A DNA stretch of 64,000 bases. It comes from Riptortus pedestris. Taxonomy: Eukaryota > Arthropoda > Insecta > Hemiptera > Alydidae. Position numbers and translations under genes: made by a program. Below the pieces are notes generated by a model that was given only the letters and a program-made list of their open reading frames with translations, was not told where the DNA came from and made no database searches. Below, one piece after another: positions 61,040-64,000 of this stretch (position 1 is the first letter of the stretch; every line of letters starts with the position of its first letter). The stretch spans positions 93,875,001 to 93,939,000 of the forward strand of contig CM032233.1 of the NCBI GenBank assembly GCA_019009955.1, given 5' to 3'.

Positions 61040-63040
61040 GAATTATTGAAATCAAAAATTGATGTGATATGTAAGACTGAATTTTACAAGTTCCTCTATC
61101 TGATCTGCTATGTTCGTCCCCATTAAAGATAATATTTTTAAAAATTAAAATCTAGTTTAACATGATAATTATATAGAGCTACATGTATTTCAGCTCATTT
61201 ATTAGAGAACTTGATATATCTTTTATTTATAATTTAGTACTCGTCTTAGTTTCAGGTAGCATGAATAATGACAATACCCTTCGTCCTCCGGGTGCTCTTA
61301 CACACATGAAAAATCATAAAATTGAATATTACAAATAAGTAATAATGTCAAACTTATTGTAGTGAAAAGAAACAATTAAAATAAACAACAGGAATAATAA
61401 ATGAATAAATATATTCGAAAAATCGAGAACTTTTAATTACTAAAAAATATATGATTTTGAGCTATTTTACATACAAATTATCATTTTTTTTTTTTTTAAT
61501 TCAGTCTTATAAATGAAATTTGCTAGTAATATTGTTTTACCAGCACCACTTCAACGATGACATATCTCAAAGGGAACGATATCATTCTCATTTTTTGATA
61601 AATCTTAATTCTAAATTTTGTACTCATTTAAAAAAATTATATAAAAAAGAAATTGTTTAATTTGTTTATACAAAGGGGGGGGGGCGAACCACCCCCTCTG
61701 AAAATTGTTGCAGGCTGAAAAAAGCTCGTTCAATAAATGGAAGCTGAATTGAGACTGTTAAAAATCAAGATTATTGAAAATCTCAAAATATTAAAGAATA
61801 TTATGATAAGGAAAAAACAGATCTTATAAATTATATTCTTAATGTATCATGAACACTTCTGTAAAACATTTTCAATTTTAGGTATTTAGTGAAAAGGGCA
61901 AAATGGTAATAAATTATCAATATGAAGGAGTTTTCCTTGTAGGGAGGACTGCAATGTTGTATATTTCACTAAATAAACTTGAGGATTATATTTATCCTGG
62001 ACTCGGGTATCTTCAACTATCAATAGCACAGAAGTAGAGAGACACGACAGGTGTAGTTCCATCTGCAATAGAAGTACACCTTTCATCGCCAAATATTACT
62101 TAAAGTGTTGCTTTCATTGATAAATCTGGTCAAAGTAGTTCAGGAAAGTCACTAAAACATAAAAATACAAATTACAAAAAAAAAAAAAAATCAAAACAAG
62201 AAAAAACAGTTAAATATCTTGGCATACATCAAATAGGGCATTGCTTTTCAACATACATTAACACAAACACAACCGGGTTATTTTGATTATGGGAATTTGC
62301 ATTCACTTCCTTATACTATCTACATTTATTGTTTCCAAGCAAAAGCTTATCAAAAGCAATACCATCATGTTTATAACAGTTATAAAGTTTCTTTGTAATT
62401 TGCTTTCGGAATTCCACATTTAAACATTATTAAAAACATTTGTTGTAGGCTGAAAGATAGCACTGTCTGGAGAGAGTAGCATATGTCTTGTACTTGAGGT
62501 GTTTATGCTTGGAGTTTTAAGCCCGCTCACACCTTCATTCAAATATAGATTATTAGGGATTAAATCATTTTCATAAATTATACCATAAAACGTTTTTAAA
62601 GAATTGTATGTATATTTTTGTGAACAGAACGGTTCCAATAGTTAAAATAAATATTAATACAGAATAATCTATATTAAGATATTAGGTTTTTACAATCATT
62701 TCAAGCCAAACTAATTAAAATTTGAAGTTTTAAACATAGTGTAACTAAATTCAATTTTGCTTACAATTCATCCTCACATATTTCAAAAATTTATTTTTCT
62801 TACTTTCCTTCCATTATAATCTTCCTTATTGTAGGCAATCAATTACTATTGTCTAATTATTGCGTTTATTAATAATTATTGACCATTAACAAATAAGATT
62901 AAAGTTGGAGGAAATGAGGGAAAATGTTTCAATAATAATTTAAAAGAGTAAAACTTTCCATGCCTGCAAAACGATTGCTCTATTCTATAAAAATTCTTTA
63001 AAAAAAAAAAAAAAAAAAATTAAGCATACAATTTTGTATC
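61040..63040. other. AT-rich stretch, nothing recognised
   Basis: Homopolymer runs (T at 61,486-61,498, G at 61,675-61,684, A at 62,177-62,190 and 63,000-63,019) and short chance ORFs only. Confidence 0.45.
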
Positions 63041-63048
63041 CAAAATTT

Positions 63049-63050
<2 letters not shown>

Positions 63051-63101
<51 letters not shown>

Positions 63102-63530
63102 ACCTCTCCAGCAGCAGCAATGGTTGATCTTATCGTATCAAAATCGATATTTATTTAGACGTTTTATGTAACATTAACGATCAAGTGTTAACGGATTAAA
63201 TCGGAACGAGGTATGGTGCTTAAGAGGGGGGGGGGGTCAAAAATTCAAATATCTGGGTTATTGTGAGTCAGACCGAAAAATTTTACGTATCCAATCTTAT
63301 TTAAATTTACATTTTCTATAAATATTGTTCGAAACAATTTTCTCTCTATCTCGATTATTAACAGAGATATTTTCATTTTTTAATTTTGCAGCCATCAGTA
63401 AATCCTCACTTTCAGTGATTGCACTTTAATAATAAACATACATAGAATGTAACGACTTATTCCAATGCTAAATATCAAATATTGTTTTCAACGGACCGTT
63501 ACTATGAATGACAGATGAAATACAATTTTA
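63051..63530 (-). mobile_element. Family R1 copy, left-truncated, with (TA)n
   Basis: A TA tract (63,051-63,097) is followed by gttacctctccagcagcagc, aacgatcaagtgttaacgga, a G-run (63,227-63,235), tattaacagagatattttca and the subfamily right half (cagccatcagtaaatcctca). Diverged. Confidence 0.65.
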
Positions 63531-64000
63531 AAAGATGATAATCTTATTTATATTGAAAATTACACGTCAGTAAAAGAAAATTGAACTATTTTAAATGTTG
63601 ATTTAGTGTATTAATTTCTATTGTAATTATTTATGGTAATGTAATTAATATTAGCAGTAAGTTAATTTACATTTGCTATAGAACTAAATATGAAGACAGC
63701 TAAGGTCCATCTGTATATGACAACTAGATATTTTTTTCGTCAAAATAATAGATATATTAAACACTACATTTATTCTTTGATGTATGTCATTTATTAGGTG
63801 CGATTTAACTTTAAAATGCTAAAGACGCATAATTATCTATATTATAATTTTATATAAATATATGTATATTTTTCCTTAATAAAATAATGTTCCTAGTTAT
63901 TAGTTCTCGTTCAAAATTAGAGGTTAGTACTTTCGCAGGAATGTAGTAGTTAAAGGTTTAAGAAATTGAATAGAAATTATCTTGGCTAATTATACTTGGA
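63531..64000. other. AT-rich stretch, nothing recognised
   Basis: No gene or recognisable repeat to the end of the window. Confidence 0.5.

Overview
The window looks like repeat-dense intergenic or intronic DNA from an animal nuclear genome. It is roughly two-thirds A+T, has long (TA)n, (CT)n and (CA)n microsatellites, and carries a tRNA-headed SINE, a decayed Tc1-like transposase, LINE 3' ends and Penelope-like (PLE) terminal repeats. There are no bacterial features: no operons, ribosome-binding sites or long ORFs. The mix fits an arthropod, and a crustacean such as a copepod is plausible, but the sequence does not prove the species. No intact protein-coding gene was found.

Layout. 1-17,200 is mostly AT-rich unique or unrecognisable sequence with microsatellites and one 5'-truncated SINE (7,973-8,090). 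17,231-17,830 is a GC-richer island whose minus strand carries the best candidate for a host exon: a 27-codon start ending exactly at a consensus splice donor. 17,937-18,640 is a tandem duplication, one copy of which has a repeat fragment inserted. A full-length tRNA-Leu-like SINE lies at 19,945-20,165, with two hammerhead-ribozyme-like motifs nearby. From about 24,400 to 63,600 the window is a mosaic of nested repeats.

Three repeat systems dominate the right two-thirds. (1) Family R1 is about 530-650 bp, non-coding, with 12-bp inverted ends (agcagatttccc / gggaaatctgct), an internal (TA)n tract and a small hairpin beside an A/T run. At least fifteen full or partial copies are seen, several nested or in inverted pairs. 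One is inserted in the Tc1 pseudogene and flanked by a 29-bp duplication. (2) PLE-like terminal repeats carry hammerhead-ribozyme cores (CTGANGA, stem II, GAAA, a short self-complementary stem III, then stem I). They occur singly and, strikingly, as inverted pairs around short non-coding spacers at 29.6-29.8, 30.6-31.0, 37.9-38.7, 48.7-51.0 and 60.4-61.0 kb. (3) Four minus-strand LINE 3' fragments encode the remains of a reverse-transcriptase C-terminal region.

The most interesting biology is this set of inverted hammerhead pairs. At least seven different hammerhead lineages occur in one window, and where two copies lie close together they face each other. Hammerheads in PLEs and inverted PLE termini are each already known. 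The density and the consistent ORF-free inverted layout suggest a non-autonomous foldback form that deserves checking. Family R1, which I cannot assign to a known superfamily, is the second lead. All calls are by eye, and boundaries of degenerate repeats are approximate to tens of bases.
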